NCBI RefSeq assembly: GCF_017255015.1
Contig: NZ_JAFKCS010000001.1
Span: 244,772-308,771, forward strand
Length of the DNA: 64,000 bases
Direction: 5' to 3'
Source: Bowmanella yangjiangensis
GTDB taxonomy: Bacteria; Pseudomonadota; Gammaproteobacteria; Enterobacterales; Alteromonadaceae
The notes under the pieces were generated by a model. That model saw nothing but the letters and a program-made list of their open reading frames with translations. It was not told the origin of the DNA and did not search any database. A program made the translations under genes and the position numbers. Positions within the stretch are counted from its first letter, which is position 1, and each line of letters starts with the position of its first letter. Positions 62,956 through 64,000 of the stretch are shown here, piece after piece.

Positions 62956-62980
62956 AAAAGCCCCTGCATGGGGGCTTTTT
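62956..62980. terminator. Terminator after the class III alcohol dehydrogenase gene
   Basis: AAAAGCCCC (62956-62964) and GGGGCTTTT (62971-62979), with the loop between, end in a run of five T: a clear intrinsic terminator that can serve both convergent genes. Confidence 0.9.
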
Positions 62981-63015
62981 ACTGAGGTTTAGGCTAGTGT
63001 TAACGCAGATACCCT

Positions 63016-63468
63016 TTACCAGTACTCCACTATGCGACTTACCTTATCTCCCTTAAATTCAAACAGTGTAAGACGCAATTCCTGGCCGTTTTTGCCCTGG
63101 TACAAGCGCTGCACGGCAGCGGCTTGCTTGCCCGGTAGCAGACTAACCAATTGATAGCTGTCCGGATCGTCATCCTGATAGCGCCCTTGTTTAAAGAAGC
63201 TGACCGAATTGTTGTAAAGGAGTTCTCTGGAATACCGCCCCCCATAGCCTTCGTGCTGGTAGATATAGTCATCCGTGTACAAGGCAAACAGGGCATCAAT
63301 GGCCGCCAGGGAGGACAAGTTGCTGTAGGCAATACGCTGCGCATTTAGCACCTTGTGGGTCAGGTCGAGCACTTGTTGCTGTTCCGGGCTTAAGGCCGAC
63401 TGGCTGGCCGGTTCGGCTTGGGCCGCGTGGCCTAAGCACAGTGTCAGTAGTAACAGAAAATAACGCAT
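63016..63468 (-). CDS. Secreted NTF2-like protein
   Basis: A 150-residue protein with a signal peptide (MRYFLLLLTLCLGHAAQAEP). The mature part has the SnoaL/NTF2-like pattern: a helical start, IDALFALYTDDYIYQHEGYGGRYSR, and a terminal beta-sheet ending FKGDKVSRIVEYW. These folds bind small ligands or are enzymes of many kinds. It lies 50 bases downstream of a second protein of similar type, so they may be cotranscribed. Confidence 0.7.
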   Translation of the reverse strand: MRYFLLLLTLCLGHAAQAEPASQSALSPEQQQVLDLTHKVLNAQRIAYSNLSSLAAIDALFALYTDDYIYQHEGYGGRYSRELLYNNSVSFFKQGRYQDDDPDSYQLVSLLPGKQAAAVQRLYQGKNGQELRLTLFEFKGDKVSRIVEYW

Positions 63469-63518
63469 AGGTTGTCCTTTATTATCAATGGGGCTGTTGT
63501 GTTTGGAGCCGTCTGTTT

Positions 63519-63962
63519 CTAATCCAGGTAGCGGCGCATATGCTGGATCAAGCCGTTCTTATTGAATTCCAGCACTAAGATGGTGCGGCCTTGAAAGTGT
63601 TTAAGCTGCTCATGCTTATAGTATGTGGACGTTTCCCTGACGACGGCTACGGCGGTATGGGTGCCAAGCACCGTACTTTCCAGCTCTTCGCTGAGCGACA
63701 CCATAGCGTTGGCTTTTTCGGGAATACCCTTTCTTAAATGGGCCTTACCGGTAAAGGAGCGATTGAAAGAAACATGAGTATCTATAAGATCCTCGGCGAA
63801 AAAGCCTAAAAAATGCTCGATATCCTCCTGTGTGGCATGCCGTTGCCTGGCCTTTTCTGAGGCTGATATCAAGGCCTGAACTTGCTCTGTGGTTGGTGTG
63901 GCTTGTGCGCTAACAGCACAGCAGGTCAGAATCAGTAACATCCAGCTAAAGCATTTGTGCAT
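63519..63962 (-). CDS. Secreted NTF2-like protein (paralogue-type neighbour)
   Basis: A 147-residue protein with a signal peptide ending AQATPTT. The mature part reads IEHFLGFFAEDLIDTHVSFN then LVLEFNKNGLIQHMRRYLD, the NTF2-like layout also seen in the next gene. No function can be named. It is close to the right edge; the upstream promoter may be partly outside the window. Confidence 0.68.
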   Translation of the reverse strand: MHKCFSWMLLILTCCAVSAQATPTTEQVQALISASEKARQRHATQEDIEHFLGFFAEDLIDTHVSFNRSFTGKAHLRKGIPEKANAMVSLSEELESTVLGTHTAVAVVRETSTYYKHEQLKHFQGRTILVLEFNKNGLIQHMRRYLD

Positions 63963-64000
63963 ATTCTGCTCTCCGTTTGTTGTTCGGGGCGCACTAACCG

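Overview
The window looks like a chromosomal segment of a marine or aquatic gammaproteobacterium, most likely in the Alteromonadales (Alteromonadaceae-like). This is inferred from family-level matches: RapA-RluA coupling, a PIN-PhoH protein, GcvTHP, large Caulobacter-type and other TonB-dependent receptors, several GGDEF proteins, a MetJ-type operator in front of a NhaC-family transporter, and AmpG-, PqiA- and CreA-type proteins. No rRNA, tRNA, CRISPR array or complete insertion sequence was recognised. Both ends cut through ordinary chromosome, and the first gene is truncated by the window edge.

Layout. 1-2.8 kb: the end of a PAS-GGDEF diguanylate cyclase, a MarR regulator divergent from a DODA-type dioxygenase, and a PqiA-family membrane protein. 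3.1-6.2 kb: a strikingly AT-rich three-gene operon (HAD-UbiA fusion, small EamA/SMR carrier, GT39-type glycosyltransferase). It resembles a polyprenyl-phosphate-pentose synthesis, flipping and transfer pathway. 6.2-16.4 kb: housekeeping genes (AmpG-like carrier, DUF3530 protein, rluA, rapA, phoH, a REC-GGDEF regulator, a transglutaminase-like protein). 16.5-22.6 kb: a TonB-dependent receptor divergent from an overlapping operon of a cytochrome c4-like protein, a MauG-type dihaem protein and an unusual beta-helix/cytochrome fusion. 22.7-33.1 kb: creA, cysG-tetR, a PQ-loop membrane protein behind paired perfect palindromes, a GNAT enzyme, a MetJ-box-controlled metT, a hydrolase-tetR operon with its own operators, a second TonB receptor and a LysR regulator. 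33.4-37.9 kb: the glycine cleavage genes gcvT-gcvH-gcvP.

38.1-48.1 kb is a defence island on the minus strand. An AlpA/excisionase-like HTH protein, an Mrr-like nuclease, HsdR, HsdM, HsdS and a Septu-like PtuA/PtuB pair are packed as what looks like one transcription unit. Its left edge, next to gcvP, carries repeated TTTGCAAC-type motifs like the ends of IS21-family elements. Immediately to its right a divergent three-gene operon of unrecognised proteins (48.5-50.1 kb) is a plausible undescribed accessory module.

50.2-64 kb: an MFS carrier, a 1240-residue TonB receptor, a GGDEF protein with a periplasmic sensory region, a chemotaxis receptor, a decayed fragment of an MddA/isoprenylcysteine-methyltransferase-like gene, a small membrane protein, a DUF922 secreted protein, a LysR regulator divergent from class III alcohol dehydrogenase, and two secreted NTF2-like proteins. 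The lead findings are the lipid-linked pentose operon, the hsd-Septu composite operon with its unknown neighbour operon, the receptor/cytochrome/beta-helix cluster, and the regulatory sites for metT and the PQ-loop gene.
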